NCBI GenBank assembly: GCA_012522085.1
Contig: JAAYLE010000120.1
Location: forward strand, 1 to 45,482
DNA: 45,482 nucleotides
Reading direction: 5' to 3'
DNA from: Bacillota bacterium
Lineage (GTDB): Bacteria; Bacillota; Limnochordia; JAAZLZ01
The notes below the pieces were generated by a model. It was not told the DNA's origin and searched no databases. It was given only the letters and a program-made list of their open reading frames with translations. The position numbers were made by a program, and so were the translations under genes. Shown piece by piece: positions 30,506-39,965 of this stretch (its first letter is position 1; every line of letters starts with the position of its first letter).

Positions 30506-31480
30506 CTAGTAGCCCCGCAAGGCCCTGATGACGTCAGCGCCAATCTCAGCCTCGAATTCCTCGTAGACGGGCTGCACGGCTTTTTCAAAGGCATCCAAAT
30601 CTGGGTAGGTTACCTCCATCCCGGCTGCCTTCAGCTCCGCCACAAGGCTGGCCTCTAGATCTATACAGTACTGGCGCTCCCAGTCGCGGGCTTCGATAGC
30701 CGCTTCCTGAATGGCCTGCTGCTGCTCGGGCGTCAAGCTGTTAAAGAACCGCTGACCGATGAGCAGCGCCGCAGGTGCATAGAAGTGCCCCGTCAAGGCC
30801 AGATGCTTCTGGACCTCGTAGAACTTGGATGTCTGGATGATGACCAACGGATTCTCCTGCCCGTCCACAGTCCTTTGCTGAAGGGCGGTGAAAAGCTCGC
30901 CAAAGGGCATGGGCACCGGAGCAGCTCCAAGGACCCTGAACGTAGCCATATGCACGGGGTTTTCCATAAGTCGGATCTTAAGGCCCGCCACGTCCTCCGG
31001 CCGTTCGATGGGCCGTCTACTGTTGGTCAGCATACGGAAGCCATTCTCCCAGAAAGCCAAGGTCTTGATGCCTTTGTCCTCCAGGGACTTGGCCATCATG
31101 TCCCCTAGTTCGCCATCGAGGGCTGCGTAGGCAGTGGCCCTGTCTTTCACGATGAACGGCAGGTCAAACACCAAGAACTGCTTAGAAAAGTTGGCCAGGG
31201 GAGCAGTGGAAACCAAAGTCGCTTCCAAAGTCCCGAGGATGACGCCTTCGATAGCATCCCGCTCGCTGCCTAACTGGGAGCTGTGGAATATCTGAACCTC
31301 TACTTCGCCGTTGGTCTTCTCGGCAATTAGTTCCGCAAAATACTCAAGACCTTTGTGATAGTGGGAATCGGGTGCTAGGGTATGGTTCAGCCGAATAATC
31401 TTAGGTGCACCCAAAACCGGCGCAATGCCCAACCCGAGGATACAGACAACCAATGTCAGCACAAGGCAAAGTCTCTTCAT
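30506..31480 (-). CDS. dctP: TRAP transporter DctP-family solute-binding protein
   Basis: MKRLCLVLTLVVCILGLGIAPVLGA signal; IFHSSQLGSERDAIEGVILGTLEAT, GLKIRLMENPVHMATFRVLGAAPVPMPFGELFTALQQRTVDGQENP. Confidence 0.95.
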   Translation of the reverse strand: MKRLCLVLTLVVCILGLGIAPVLGAPKIIRLNHTLAPDSHYHKGLEYFAELIAEKTNGEVEVQIFHSSQLGSERDAIEGVILGTLEATLVSTAPLANFSKQFLVFDLPFIVKDRATAYAALDGELGDMMAKSLEDKGIKTLAFWENGFRMLTNSRRPIERPEDVAGLKIRLMENPVHMATFRVLGAAPVPMPFGELFTALQQRTVDGQENPLVIIQTSKFYEVQKHLALTGHFYAPAALLIGQRFFNSLTPEQQQAIQEAAIEARDWERQYCIDLEASLVAELKAAGMEVTYPDLDAFEKAVQPVYEEFEAEIGADVIRALRGY

Positions 31481-31784
31481 TATTTGTCTCCCTCCCCATT
31501 GATATGCTTCCAACGACGGCCTTCAGTCTTAGCAAGCACCACCTCCCCCACAGCTTCCTGCAACACTAGTGGCCGCACCGCCTTCTCCTGATGGCATTGC
31601 TGCCACCTTGTGAAAATCATGTCAAACTGTTCGCCTATTATAATAACTTTCCTTGTATTATACATTTAACCTTCACCACCTAAATTCCTCCCTGTTTGGC
31701 CACCTCCAGGCACAGACGCGTCAGCGCCCCTTCCATAGAGGAAATAGCGGCTGGTCGGAGAATCTTGGTCTGGGTGATGCAGCA

Positions 31785-32390
31785 ATGAGTATCAGGGTTG
31801 TCTTTATCGGCGACTCCATTACTGAATCGGGCAGGTTTTTTGATGAGGAGGGTTTGGGAACAGGATATGTCCGCTTAATTCGCGATCTTTGCGCGGCGAG
31901 GCACCCCCACCTGGATTTCGAGTGGCTAAACCGGGGGGTAAGCGGTGATGCCATCTGCCACCTGGAGTCGAGATGGAAAAGGGATGCCATCGAGACAAGA
32001 CCCGATTGGCTGTCCATCTCCATTGGCATCAACGACGTATGGAATCAGCTTGACGGCCGGGAGCCAAGGATTACGGCGGAAACATATGAGGACACCTATC
32101 GGAAGCTTCTCGATCGGGTCGCCGGGGTTAAGCTGATCTTGATGGAGCCTTCCCTGCTCGGAGAAGATCCCGCCAGCCAAGGAAATCGGATGCTTAGGCC
32201 CTACGTGGACTGCGTCCAGCGTTTGGCGCGGGAATACGGGGCCATTCTAGTGCCCATCCATGCCGCCTGTCTCAACTATCTCCAACACCGCCGCAGCCCT
32301 GCCCTCACCGTCGATGGCGTTCACCTGGCCGGTCCGGGCAATGCCCTCTTTGCCGCGGAATGGCTGAGGGCAGTGAACCTTTGGGACTAG
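31785..32390 (+). CDS. SGNH/GDSL-family hydrolase
   Basis: Block I IGDSITESGR, block II NRGVSGD, block III SIGINDVW, block V VDGVHL. Start at MSIRVVF (31785). Confidence 0.92.
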   Translation: MSIRVVFIGDSITESGRFFDEEGLGTGYVRLIRDLCAARHPHLDFEWLNRGVSGDAICHLESRWKRDAIETRPDWLSISIGINDVWNQLDGREPRITAETYEDTYRKLLDRVAGVKLILMEPSLLGEDPASQGNRMLRPYVDCVQRLAREYGAILVPIHAACLNYLQHRRSPALTVDGVHLAGPGNALFAAEWLRAVNLWD

Positions 32391-32455
32391 GGAAGGAATA
32401 CGGAGCGGTTGAGACCACTTGCTCAGACCGCCATAGCTTGCGGCATGGGGCGTCC

Positions 32456-33397
32456 CTACATTTGTCGGCAGAGAATGAACTGACTGATTGCCCTCAGGGT
32501 CCGATGGTTCTTCCCAGGGAGAAGGTCGAGATAGCCTAGGGCAGCGAGAGCGTAACGGCGGGCGGCCTTCCAGGAACGTTCGATGGCCCCGCTTTGCTTT
32601 GCCCAGTCGGCAAGGAGGTTGGGCTCATGAAGGTGGTCTTGAACTAGTGACCCCCAATGGGGATCGTCAAGGAGGTAAAGGACGGGGAGGGTCAACACGC
32701 CGGCGGCCAGATCCTGCCCCGTCGCTTTGCCGAGGAGGCGGGCCTCTCCCTGCAAGTCAAGAAGATCATCTACTAACTGAAATGCCATCCCAATGTTCAG
32801 CCCGTAAGCGGCCAACGCCTCGACCTCAGAAGCTGAAGCTCCGCCGAGCAAGGCTCCTGCCCGGCAGCAGGCGGAAAAAAAGCGGGCTGTTTTTTGCTCG
32901 ACCCGTTTGAGATAGGCCGCTAGAGCCTGATTCGGGTTGAACCGGCTGCAAAGCTGGTCCAGCTCCCCTGTGCACATGTCCGCCACCACGCCGGCCATGA
33001 TGCCGATCATCTGCCGATCGGTGTCAAGCAGGAGATGAAGGGCTTCGGCAAGGAGATAATCTCCCACCAGGACTGCCGCCTTGTCACCCCACAGGTGATT
33101 GACTGTGGGGCCGTTTCGACGGACGCTGGCCTCATCCACCACATCATCGTGGAGCAAAGCGGCTGTATGGATGAGCTCCGCGGCTCCCGCCACCAGGATT
33201 GCCTGGGGAGGAATGGACCCAAACAGAGAGCAGGACATGATAACCAACAAGGGCCGGAGTCGCTTGCCGCTCCGATGATTAAGATAGGCCAGGATCTCCT
33301 TCGCAGGGCTCTCGGCCCTTTGCTCCACCCGGCGAATTACTTCCTCCACCTTGCCCAGCGCAGGAGCGTAAGAGGCGATGACCTCCTCCAAATCCAT
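32456..33397 (-). CDS. Polyprenyl synthetase (heptaprenyl/octaprenyl diphosphate synthase-like)
   Basis: First Asp-rich motif LLHDDVVDEASVRRNGPTVN, second FQLVDDLLD. Confidence 0.95.
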   Translation of the reverse strand: MDLEEVIASYAPALGKVEEVIRRVEQRAESPAKEILAYLNHRSGKRLRPLLVIMSCSLFGSIPPQAILVAGAAELIHTAALLHDDVVDEASVRRNGPTVNHLWGDKAAVLVGDYLLAEALHLLLDTDRQMIGIMAGVVADMCTGELDQLCSRFNPNQALAAYLKRVEQKTARFFSACCRAGALLGGASASEVEALAAYGLNIGMAFQLVDDLLDLQGEARLLGKATGQDLAAGVLTLPVLYLLDDPHWGSLVQDHLHEPNLLADWAKQSGAIERSWKAARRYALAALGYLDLLPGKNHRTLRAISQFILCRQM

Positions 33398-33399
33398 GG

Positions 33400-34104
33400 C
33401 TAACTTCCTTTCCTTCCCAGGTGAATCACGGCCAGACCGCCAAGAAGAGGGTAATATTCCACGGCAGCTAGGCCGGCTTCCTTGCCCAGCCGGGCGATTT
33501 CCTCCGGAGGTGGATGGTTGAAGATAGAGGCAGCCAAGTATTCATAGGCCGGTGGATGAGATGAGAACCGGCGGCCAAGCCACGGGATCACTCGCATCAG
33601 ATAGGACCGGAGCCAGGAAGGCTGGGGTACGGACAGCTCCAGGGACAGCAGCTTGCCTCCCGGCTTTAGGATCCGCACCATCTCCCCCAGCCCTCTAGCA
33701 ATATCGGTCAAATTGCGCAGACCAAAGGCGATGGTTGCACAGTCAGCGTAGTCATCGGGCAGATCCAGCCCCAGGGCATCCCCTTCGATAAAGGAGCAGA
33801 TGTGTCCTTGGGGATGGGAAGCGGCCTTTCGGCGAGCTATGGCCAGCATTTGTGGACAAAAATCAACCCCCACCACTCTACCATTCGGTTCCACTCGGCC
33901 AGCAAGCAGAAGGGCCATGTCCCCAGTCCCCGTAGCTACATCAACGACCAAATCACCCGGATTTGGCCGGAGCATGTTCACCGCGGCCTGCCGCCACCTT
34001 CTGTGGGCGCCGAGACTCATCAGGTTGTTCAACAGATCGTATCTGGCGGCAACCCGGGTGAACATACCTTGGATCGAACCTTCACCTTCGATCAAGTGCA
34101 TCAC
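33400..34104 (-). CDS. menG: Demethylmenaquinone methyltransferase (UbiE/MenG)
   Basis: FTRVAARYDLLNNLMSLGAHRRWRQ, VDVATGTGDMA, TIAFGLRNLTDIARGLGEMVRILKPGGKLLSLELSVP. Confidence 0.95.
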   Translation of the reverse strand: MMHLIEGEGSIQGMFTRVAARYDLLNNLMSLGAHRRWRQAAVNMLRPNPGDLVVDVATGTGDMALLLAGRVEPNGRVVGVDFCPQMLAIARRKAASHPQGHICSFIEGDALGLDLPDDYADCATIAFGLRNLTDIARGLGEMVRILKPGGKLLSLELSVPQPSWLRSYLMRVIPWLGRRFSSHPPAYEYLAASIFNHPPPEEIARLGKEAGLAAVEYYPLLGGLAVIHLGRKGS

Positions 34105-34121
34105 CTGCAGAGGAAATCAAA

Positions 34122-34763
34122 CTAGCTTGATAAGTAATAAGCTAGTCGCTGAAGCTCTAGACTTACATCGGCGTTGGCCACGTGGACTCCTTCGGGAACG
34201 GTCAGCTGAACGGGCGCAAAGTTCAAAATAGCCTTGACTCCGGCGGCAACCAGCTGATCCGCAACCACCTGGGCTGAACTGGAGGGAACGGTCACAATTG
34301 CAATCTTGATTCCCTTTTCCGCCACTTGTTCTTCAAGGTCCTCCATGGCCCAGATGGGAATCCCATCTACATTCCCACCGATCTTGTTCGGGGATGAGTC
34401 GAACAAGGCGACTATATGCAGATTGAACGACGCTTCTTCTTCGTAGCGCTGGCGGGCGTAGCGCACCAATGCGGAGCCGAGACTACCTACACCTACCAAA
34501 GCTACCGGGATCTCCTTGTCCAAGTTGAGGATTCGGCGAAGTTCACCGGCGAGGTAGGCTATCTCATAACCAACGCCTTGCTTGCCAAACTCCCCGAACC
34601 AGCCCAAATCTTTTCGCACCAATGCCGGGCTAACTCCAGCCTGGTCTCCCAACTCTTGGGAGGAAATCAGCTTAACGTCAGGATCCCGGCTCACCTCTTC
34701 CAAGACCCGCAGGTAGAGGGGCAGACGCCGGATCACTGCGTCAGAAATCTTGCTCCACCGCAT
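34122..34763 (-). CDS. rex: Redox-sensing transcriptional repressor Rex
   Basis: AVIRRLPLYLRVLEEV, KDLGWFGEFGKQGVGYEI, VALVGVGSLGSALVRY, AILNFAPVQLTVPEGVHVANADVSLELQRLAYYL. ATG 34763 with AAAGGAGG. Confidence 0.97.
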   Translation of the reverse strand: MRWSKISDAVIRRLPLYLRVLEEVSRDPDVKLISSQELGDQAGVSPALVRKDLGWFGEFGKQGVGYEIAYLAGELRRILNLDKEIPVALVGVGSLGSALVRYARQRYEEEASFNLHIVALFDSSPNKIGGNVDGIPIWAMEDLEEQVAEKGIKIAIVTVPSSSAQVVADQLVAAGVKAILNFAPVQLTVPEGVHVANADVSLELQRLAYYLSS

Positions 34764-34896
34764 TGCTAGCCTCCTTTCGACAAGTGATTGCTCCACTCCA
34801 TGGGAATGCTCCCTTCAGGGGTGATCTGTCGATGCCCATTGGAAGCATTATTCTCGGCAATCGCTTCAACTCCTTCTTTATTTATAACCACGTTTT

Positions 34897-35376
34897 TTAA
34901 CGATGATAGGGCTCCCCCCGCAAGATGGTGGCTGCCCGATAGAGCTGCTCAAGAAGCATGAGACGAAACAGCTGATGGGGAAAGGTAAGGGGAGAAAAGG
35001 ATAGACACAGATCGGCCCGGTCCAGCACCTCAGAGCTGAGACCTAGGGAACCGCCGATGAGGAAAGCGAATTTGCTTTGCCCCCGGACTATTAGATCTCC
35101 CATCAGCTTGGCCAGTTCCGGCGAAGAATAGAGCTGTCCCTGCGGGGTCAAGGCGACGACAAAGGAATCTGGAGGAACCGCGGCCAACAGCCGCTCGCCC
35201 TCCGCCTTCAACACCTGCTCCGTCTGTCCTGGACTCAGAGGATCCCGATAGCTTTCCTCCTTTATCTCCCGGATGACGAAGCGTCCGTAGGCCCGGAGCC
35301 GCTTCAGATAGTGACCGATGCCGACAGCAATGTAGGCCTCTCGGATCTTGCCGACGGCAATGATGTATACATGCAA
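34897..35376 (-). CDS. rlmH: 23S rRNA (pseudouridine1915-N3)-methyltransferase RlmH
   Basis: FLIGGSLGLSSEVLDRADLCLSFSPLTFPHQLFRLMLLEQLYRAATILRGEPYHR. Confidence 0.96.
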   Translation of the reverse strand: MHVYIIAVGKIREAYIAVGIGHYLKRLRAYGRFVIREIKEESYRDPLSPGQTEQVLKAEGERLLAAVPPDSFVVALTPQGQLYSSPELAKLMGDLIVRGQSKFAFLIGGSLGLSSEVLDRADLCLSFSPLTFPHQLFRLMLLEQLYRAATILRGEPYHR

Positions 35377-35383
35377 AGACGCC

Positions 35384-36445
35384 TCACTCCAACACTACTT
35401 CCAATTCGATCGGTTTGGCATCCCGGATGAGGACCAATCGCAGGGAAGCGCCAAACCCGGCCCTTTGCGCCAGGTCCGCCATCTCCTCGATGGAGTCAAT
35501 TTTCTGTCCGTTCACTTCCACGATCACATCCCCAGGCTGGATGCCTCCCTTGGCCGCAGGCGTGTCGGACATCACCCGCAGCACATAGGCCCCCCGGGTC
35601 GTCCCCAGGGAAATCCCCTGCTGCTCCTCTAGGGCTTCAGCGATCTGGGGAGTCAAGGTCCCCCCTACCACGCCAAGTCTGATTACTTTGCCATGTTCGA
35701 GGAGTTGATCGATGATCCCTTTAGCCAGATCGATGGGAATAGCAAAACCGATCCCTTGGGCGGGACGAAACACAGCGGTATTGATCCCGACCACCTTCCC
35801 TTCGCGATCGAGGAGAGGCCCGCCCGAATTGCCCGGGTTGATGGCCGCATCCGTTTGGATCATCCCCGTCAGATCAAAGTCCCGTTCGGGATGAACGCTG
35901 ATGTCCCTGCCCAACGCGCTGACAACGCCGGTGGTCACCGAGTTGTCAAAGCGGAAGGGATTGCCAATGGCCACCACGTTCTGGCCGACCTTGAGCTGGC
36001 TGGAGCTTCCCAGCTCCGCAACGGGCAGGTCTTGGCCCTCAATTTTGACCACAGCCAAATCAGTATAGGGATCCCGCCCAATCAATTCGCCGGCCATCTC
36101 CCTGCCATCGGGAAGAAAGACGCTAATCTCCCGCGCGTCGGCCACCACGTGATTGTTAGTCACGATGTAGCCGTCGGGATGGAAGATGACCCCTGACCCC
36201 ACCCCCTCTTCTTCCTGCCGCACTTGGAAGAAAAACTGGTCCAGGACTACCTCCCGCGTGGCGACCAGCTTCACCACTGCCGGCCCCACCCTTTGGACGA
36301 TGTCAACCACCGTGTCCTCCCAAGTAGGCGCAGCCACAGCCGCCTGGAAGGGCTGTTCGGTCAGCAGCGAGGCGGACAAATTCCCCGCCAGCACCCCCGC
36401 GGCCAGGCACACTGCCGCTAGCAGCACCCAACGTCCCTTCGCCAC
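35384..36445 (-). CDS. HtrA-like S1C serine protease with PDZ domain
   Basis: GSGVIFHPDGYIVTNNHVV, DPYTDLAVVKI, TDAAINPGNSGGPLLD, PDZ PAAKGGIQPGDVIVEVNGQKI; N-terminal TM. Confidence 0.96.
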   Translation of the reverse strand: MAKGRWVLLAAVCLAAGVLAGNLSASLLTEQPFQAAVAAPTWEDTVVDIVQRVGPAVVKLVATREVVLDQFFFQVRQEEEGVGSGVIFHPDGYIVTNNHVVADAREISVFLPDGREMAGELIGRDPYTDLAVVKIEGQDLPVAELGSSSQLKVGQNVVAIGNPFRFDNSVTTGVVSALGRDISVHPERDFDLTGMIQTDAAINPGNSGGPLLDREGKVVGINTAVFRPAQGIGFAIPIDLAKGIIDQLLEHGKVIRLGVVGGTLTPQIAEALEEQQGISLGTTRGAYVLRVMSDTPAAKGGIQPGDVIVEVNGQKIDSIEEMADLAQRAGFGASLRLVLIRDAKPIELEVVLE

Positions 36446-36461
36446 TTAGTCCCTCCACCTT

Positions 36462-37862
36462 TCATAGGGCATCAACAAAGGCCAATGCATCCTTTTTCAA
36501 CCCTTCCAGGGCCTCCTGATCGGCCCCTTCCAGGTAGATGCGCACCAAGGGCTCCGTGCCCGAAGGCCGGACCAAACACCAGGAATCATCCGCGAAGATC
36601 CACTTAATGCCATCCACGTCAATGCGGCGAAGGATCCTGCGCCCCTGCCAGCTGCCTTCCACATCCCGGGCTGCCGCCATGAGCTCTTCCTTCTTGTTCC
36701 CCGGCAGATGCATATCTAGTCGGGTGCTGGATGAACCGCCGACCTCGCCCATGATATCCCGGAGAATGCTGGTCAGGGACTTGCCCTCCACCGCTCTCAG
36801 CTCAGCAAGGAGGAGACAAGCAAGCAAACCGTCTTTTTCGGGAATATGGGGGCCAATGCTCAGGCCGCCGCTCTCTTCACCGCCGATCAAGACCTCGCCT
36901 TGCAACATCAGCTGACAGATGTGCTTGAAGCCTACTGGTGTCTCATGGAGGGTAAGCCCGTAATGGGCGGCCTGCCGGTCAAGCATGTGGGTAGTGGCCA
37001 CCGTTCGTACCACATCGCCCCGCCACCCCTTGTTTTCCACTAGATGGGCCAGAAGCAGGACCAGCACTTGATTTGGACTGAGGAAATCGCCCGTGCTGTC
37101 GATGACGCCGAAGCGGTCCGCATCACCGTCGGTGGCAAGCCCTAAGTGGGCGTTATTCTCCCCCACCAGGCGGACCAGATCCGGAAGCTGGGCCTCCGTC
37201 GGCTCAGGGCTTAGCCCGCCAAAGAGGGGATCCCGATCAGCGTGGATCAGGTCCACCAAACAGCCCGCTTCCTGCAAGAGTCTCGGCAAGAGCTTCCTGC
37301 CTGTCCCGTACATGGGATCAACGACCACCCTGAGGCCTGCCCGGGCGATGCTGTCGAAATCGATCAGGGTCCGGACCGAATCCGCATACTCATCCCCCAG
37401 TTCGACCCAAGTGACCAATCCCTCCCCCTGGGCCAACGGTTTTCTCTTGACATCCGCGGGAGTCAGCCGGGCCAAATTGGCCTCAATGGAACGGGTGATG
37501 GAATCATCGGCGGGCCCCCCGTAATGGGGGATGAACTTGATCCCGTTATACTTTGGCGGGTTGTGGCTTGCCGTGAACATGAGGCCGCCCTGGCACCCCC
37601 GCCGCAGGACGGCATGGGCCAGGACGGGAGTGGGGACATCCCCCTTGGCGATCTCGACGGGAATGCCGTTCCCGATGAGGACCTCTGCCGCCTGGACGGC
37701 GAAGTCTTCCGCAAGGAAGCGGGTATCATGGCCCACCAGAATCGTTCCCCGTTCCCCCACATAGTCCGCAATGGCCTGGGTTACCAGGCGAACATTGGCA
37801 AAGGTGAACTCATCGCCCATGATGGCCCGCCAGCCGTCGGTGCCGAACTTGATCTTGTCCAT
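36462..37862 (-). CDS. Phosphoglucomutase/phosphomannomutase family protein
   Basis: FGTDGWRAIMGDEF, TASHNPPKYNGIKF, DGDADRFGVID, GGEESGGLSI, RPSGTEPLVRIY. Confidence 0.95.
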   Translation of the reverse strand: MDKIKFGTDGWRAIMGDEFTFANVRLVTQAIADYVGERGTILVGHDTRFLAEDFAVQAAEVLIGNGIPVEIAKGDVPTPVLAHAVLRRGCQGGLMFTASHNPPKYNGIKFIPHYGGPADDSITRSIEANLARLTPADVKRKPLAQGEGLVTWVELGDEYADSVRTLIDFDSIARAGLRVVVDPMYGTGRKLLPRLLQEAGCLVDLIHADRDPLFGGLSPEPTEAQLPDLVRLVGENNAHLGLATDGDADRFGVIDSTGDFLSPNQVLVLLLAHLVENKGWRGDVVRTVATTHMLDRQAAHYGLTLHETPVGFKHICQLMLQGEVLIGGEESGGLSIGPHIPEKDGLLACLLLAELRAVEGKSLTSILRDIMGEVGGSSSTRLDMHLPGNKKEELMAAARDVEGSWQGRRILRRIDVDGIKWIFADDSWCLVRPSGTEPLVRIYLEGADQEALEGLKKDALAFVDAL

Positions 37863-37925
37863 GCAAGCCCCTCCCTGGATTGTCGCTCCTTAGTTAATTT
37901 GCCACCAATTGGTCAAACCCATACG

Positions 37926-38438
37926 TCAAAACTCGATCCCCCGCCGGGCAGGCACCCCTTGATCGTAAGGGTGCTTCACCTGGACCATTTCCGTGACCAG
38001 ATCAGCCACGGCGATTATCTCCCCCGGCATATCCCGACCCGTCAGGACCACCTCAACCCGGGGATAGCGCTCGCTCAACGCCTCGAGGACCTCTTCCACG
38101 GAAAGCAGCCCTTTATTGAGCACATGGCTGATTTCATCGAGGATCACCAGATCATAATCACCCTGGAGGCTTTGCCGGGCGGCCTCCCAGCCGGCCGCGG
38201 CCTTCTCCCTGTCAGCGGGCCCTGGCTCGCCTTGAACGAAGCGCCCCGTCCCGAACTGTTCCAGGGAAAAGCCCGGCAATTGCCCAGCCATTTTCACTTC
38301 TCCCGACCCTTGGACATTCTTCACGAACTGGATCATCCGAACTTGCATGCCCTGACCCAAAGCCCGCAAGGCCAGTCCTAAAGCCGCGGTGGTCTTGCCC
38401 TTGCCCTTGCCTGTATAAACTTGGATTAATCCTTTCAA
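37926..38438 (-). CDS. cobO: Cob(I)yrinic acid a,c-diamide adenosyltransferase
   Basis: IQVYTGKGKGKTTAALGLALRALGQGMQVRMIQFVK, DLVILDEISHVLNKGLL, VVLTGRDMP. Confidence 0.95.
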   Translation of the reverse strand: MKGLIQVYTGKGKGKTTAALGLALRALGQGMQVRMIQFVKNVQGSGEVKMAGQLPGFSLEQFGTGRFVQGEPGPADREKAAAGWEAARQSLQGDYDLVILDEISHVLNKGLLSVEEVLEALSERYPRVEVVLTGRDMPGEIIAVADLVTEMVQVKHPYDQGVPARRGIEF

Positions 38439-39715
38439 TTTTCTCCTTGACCTCTTTTCCGCAAGTAGTCGAGGACGTCATCGATGCCGGCTGCGCAGAC
38501 CGCTCCCTGCCGGATGACCGCCTCCAAACGCCGTCGTGCTTCATCTTCAGTGAAATCCCGTCCTCGGATGCCGTCGACATCGAGGACGATCACATCTTTA
38601 CCGAGCCGCAGAGCCTCCTCGACGGCAGCTAGGTTCAACAGATTCCCCGGCCCCCAAGGTACAGGACCCAGGACCACCAGGTCGGCCCCTTCGATCATGG
38701 CCATGTTCTGCTGGTGGGCCTCCAGGGTGATGGGACTGAAGGGCTTCTCCACGACGCAGGGCATCCCCAGGGTTTGGGCCGTCTGCCAATCGCTGTCCCC
38801 GATGTTGATGACCCCGATGGAGGGATGCAGGCCGCTGCGATACAGCTCTTCGAGGAGCTCGCCGACGGTGCCCCCCCCGCCGATGACATGGATTTTGAGC
38901 TCCGTCTGCAAAGGCTCCCGGCGGGGTTTGATCAGCACCAAGGGGCGATTGGTGGCCGGATTAAGTTCGACAAGCACTTCGGTGCCGTAAACTGCCGCCA
39001 CGTTTTCCGGAGTAAGGACCATGGCCGGACTGCCCAGAGCAAACACCCGGCCTTCACTGAGCAGAACCAAGTAGTCGCAATATTGGGCGGCCAGATTGAG
39101 ATCGTGGAGGACGGCGATGACTGTCACCTGCTCCCGTTGGCTGAGGGCCCGGAGGAGCTCGAAAACCTCCACCTGATGGCTGATGTCCAAGTGACTCGTC
39201 GGCTCATCGAGCAGGAGAACCCGCGGCTGTTGGGCCAGAGCCTGAGCAATGATGGCCCGCTGCCGCTCTCCGCCGCTTAGAGTCGTGATGGGCCGATGGG
39301 CCAAGGGCAGGATCCCCGTTGCTTCCATGGCCTTTCTGGCGATCTGCCTATCTTCCGGACCTTCCCATTGAAACCGGCCAAGATGGGGCGTCCGGCCCAT
39401 GAGGACAACTTCCTCCACAGTGAAGGCGAAATTGATCATCGTTTCCTGGGGGACGACAGCAACCTTCCGGGCCAGCTGCGTCCTGGGGATCTTCTCCAGG
39501 TCTTCCTTTCCCAAGTAGATGGCTCCCCCTTGGGGGACCAGGACCCGACTCATGTTCTTGAGCAGCGTCGACTTCCCCGACCCATTGGGGCCGATGATGC
39601 CCACAAAGTCGCCTCCCTGGATATGGAAGGAAATATTCTCCAGAACGGACCGGGACGCATAGGCAAAACTGACGTTGTCAATTACTAGATCCAGCTTAGG
39701 ACCGCCCTCCAACAC
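38435..39715 (-). CDS. BtuD/FhuC-like ABC transporter ATPase with additional C-terminal domain
   Basis: GPNGSGKSTLLKNMSR, LSGGERQRAIIAQALAQQ, LLLDEPTSHLD; C-terminal ~160 aa ELKIHVIGGGGTVGELLEELYRSG.... GTG start 39715 with GGGAGGGG RBS; ORF track extends to 39841. Confidence 0.9.
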   Translation of the reverse strand: MLEGGPKLDLVIDNVSFAYASRSVLENISFHIQGGDFVGIIGPNGSGKSTLLKNMSRVLVPQGGAIYLGKEDLEKIPRTQLARKVAVVPQETMINFAFTVEEVVLMGRTPHLGRFQWEGPEDRQIARKAMEATGILPLAHRPITTLSGGERQRAIIAQALAQQPRVLLLDEPTSHLDISHQVEVFELLRALSQREQVTVIAVLHDLNLAAQYCDYLVLLSEGRVFALGSPAMVLTPENVAAVYGTEVLVELNPATNRPLVLIKPRREPLQTELKIHVIGGGGTVGELLEELYRSGLHPSIGVINIGDSDWQTAQTLGMPCVVEKPFSPITLEAHQQNMAMIEGADLVVLGPVPWGPGNLLNLAAVEEALRLGKDVIVLDVDGIRGRDFTEDEARRRLEAVIRQGAVCAAGIDDVLDYLRKRGQGEN

Positions 39716-39800
39716 AACTTTCCCCTCCCACCGACTGCCGATAATAACCAGCGATCCAGGACACAATAAGGACATACTACAAGTATAAAGGAGGATGTCT

Positions 39801-39965
39801 ATGGCCAACAAGAAGCCCCGCAAGCAAGTCGGCGAAGACACAGAGGAGCTGGGTGCCTACGGTCAGGCTGGCAAGCTCCTCATGGGGCAGCTGGGCCAGC
39901 GCCGGGGAAGCACCTCATCGCCGCCAAAGACGGCCGCCATGAAAGAAGGGCCGAAAGATGTTTGA
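39801..39965 (+). CDS. Small 54-aa basic hypothetical protein (not in supplied ORF track)
   Basis: ATG 39801 preceded by AAAGGAGG (39787-39794); translates to MANKKPRKQVGEDTEELGAYGQAGKLLMGQLGQRRGSTSSPPKTAAMKEGPKDV*. Confidence 0.6.
   Translation: MANKKPRKQVGEDTEELGAYGQAGKLLMGQLGQRRGSTSSPPKTAAMKEGPKDV

Noticed and set aside
31608-31626. TTGTGAAAATCATGTCAAA as a Rex operator upstream of dctP
   Set aside because: Only one half-site matches TTGTGAA-N4-TTCACAA; the second half is poor.
32405-32431. Imperfect hairpin GCGGTTGAG/CTCAGACCGC between the SGNH hydrolase and polyprenyl synthase genes
   Set aside because: Bulged stem without a T-tract on either strand; too weak to call a terminator.
34766-34891. 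41-codon minus-strand ORF ending 2 bp before the rex start
   Set aside because: GTG start with no RBS just after the rlmH stop; no coding evidence.
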